Shown piece by piece: positions 63,651-64,000 of a stretch of 64,000 nt of DNA. Position 1 is the stretch's first letter, and each line of letters starts with the position of its first letter. The notes under the pieces were generated by a model. That model saw only the letters and a list, made by a program, of their open reading frames with translations. It was not told the DNA's origin and did no database searches. This DNA is from Fen-549 sp964636655 (lineage in GTDB: Bacteria > Actinomycetota > Thermoleophilia > Gaiellales > Gaiellaceae): assembly GCA_964636655.1 (NCBI GenBank), contig CAZWTK010000007.1, forward strand, positions 1 through 64,000. The letters run 5' to 3'. Made by a program: the position numbers and the translations under genes.

Positions 63651-63848
63651 TCCCTAGCGTAGGTCTGAACGCTTGATCGCATGCTCTTCGATCACGGCTC
63701 GCAAGGCATTTGAGCGCGAACGTCGCAGAGGCTCTTTCGAACTCCCCAATCCTGGCTGCAGACTCGGTATCCCCGTCGCCGGCGCGCTGCGTCCCCGGAC
63801 TCAGCACACGAGTTGACGTTTTGGAGGAGCAATAGAGGGGTATGTCTC
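63651..63848. other. Right-end stretch without a supported gene
   Basis: About 200 bases between the mntR operator and the doubtful small reading frame at 63849. TTGACG at 63813-63818 could be a -35 element, but no matching -10 at 16-18 bases is seen. Confidence 0.35.
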
Positions 63849-63998
63849 ATGGCAAGTAATAACCAATACGATCGCTTCATACAGTGCGCTACGAATCCGT
63901 CGCTGCGTAAGCGACTGTTCAGGTTGCCATGGGCACAGGCATCTCTACCGCCAACGAGAGAGCGCGTAACGGGCGCACACGGCACCTGCGTGTGCTGA
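63849..63998 (+). CDS. Possible small protein, unrecognised
   Basis: 49 codons from ATG 63849, with GAGGGG eight bases upstream. It starts MASNNQYDRFIQCATNPSLR and ends HGTCVC. There is no signal peptide or known motif. It lies in the otherwise empty right end and may be spurious. Confidence 0.25.
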   Translation: MASNNQYDRFIQCATNPSLRKRLFRLPWAQASLPPTRERVTGAHGTCVC

Positions 63999-64000
63999 TC

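Overview
The window is GC-rich, densely coding DNA with many GTG and TTG starts and start/stop overlaps of the ATGA or GTGA type. Gene content (Wzx/Wzy and ABC polysaccharide export genes, csp genes with strong AGGAGGTGA ribosome sites, a DtxR-like mntR-mntH pair, MoxR/DUF58/DUF4129 operon, YbdK-type ligase) fits a high-GC actinobacterium. The style of the proteins suggests class Thermoleophilia (Solirubrobacterales/Gaiellales relatives), but that placement is an inference from gene style, not from a marker gene.

Positions 1-42.9 kb are one large surface-glycan region. The left part (1-13.5 kb) mixes a flippase, a GT4 glycosyltransferase, an O-antigen ligase/polymerase, a PQQ-type beta-propeller, a GT-C-like membrane protein, a polysaccharide deacetylase, a PIG-L deacetylase and three separate ATP-grasp ligases. 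Interspersed are an eIF2B-like protein and a lipoprotein of the Streptomyces subtilisin inhibitor type. From 13.5 to 24.7 kb there are GT2 and GT4 glycosyltransferases, two more O-antigen ligases, a second flippase and UDP-GlcNAc 2-epimerase. A duplicated GT2-GT4 module there has an eroded second copy. From 38.4 kb leftwards to 25.6 kb a long minus-strand operon-like array runs: polyprenyl-phosphate sugar transferase, Wzm, Wzt with a glycan-binding C-terminal domain, methyltransferase, three glycosyltransferases, epimerase-like SDR, DegT aminotransferase, methyltransferase, GT8-like transferase, methyltransferase. An O-antigen ligase with C-terminal TPR repeats, a small surface protein and a secreted glycoside hydrolase close the region.

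At 43.1-43.5 kb lie a probable IS481 transposase remnant, a perfect palindrome and tRNA-Val(UAC), a likely boundary of the accessory region.

From 43.7 kb to the end the genes are more ordinary: an orphan histidine kinase with an RsbU-like N-terminus, a DUF2156 protein, an SDR, a GT39-like membrane protein, two MarR/MFS efflux modules with recognisable operators, the MoxR-DUF58-DUF4129 operon, and a YbdK-type ligase. A loose cold/translation cluster follows (two nearly identical csp genes with shared leaders, infA, DEAD-box helicase, a zinc-ribbon protein). The last genes are an mntR-mntH operon with a clear DtxR-type operator.

The most noteworthy observations are the eroded GT2 copy whose stop still overlaps the next start, the SSI-like lipoprotein with Glu at the predicted P1 site, a secreted protein split by an in-frame TGA, an SDR lacking the catalytic lysine, the three ATP-grasp ligases in the glycan locus, and the shared csp/helicase leader motif.
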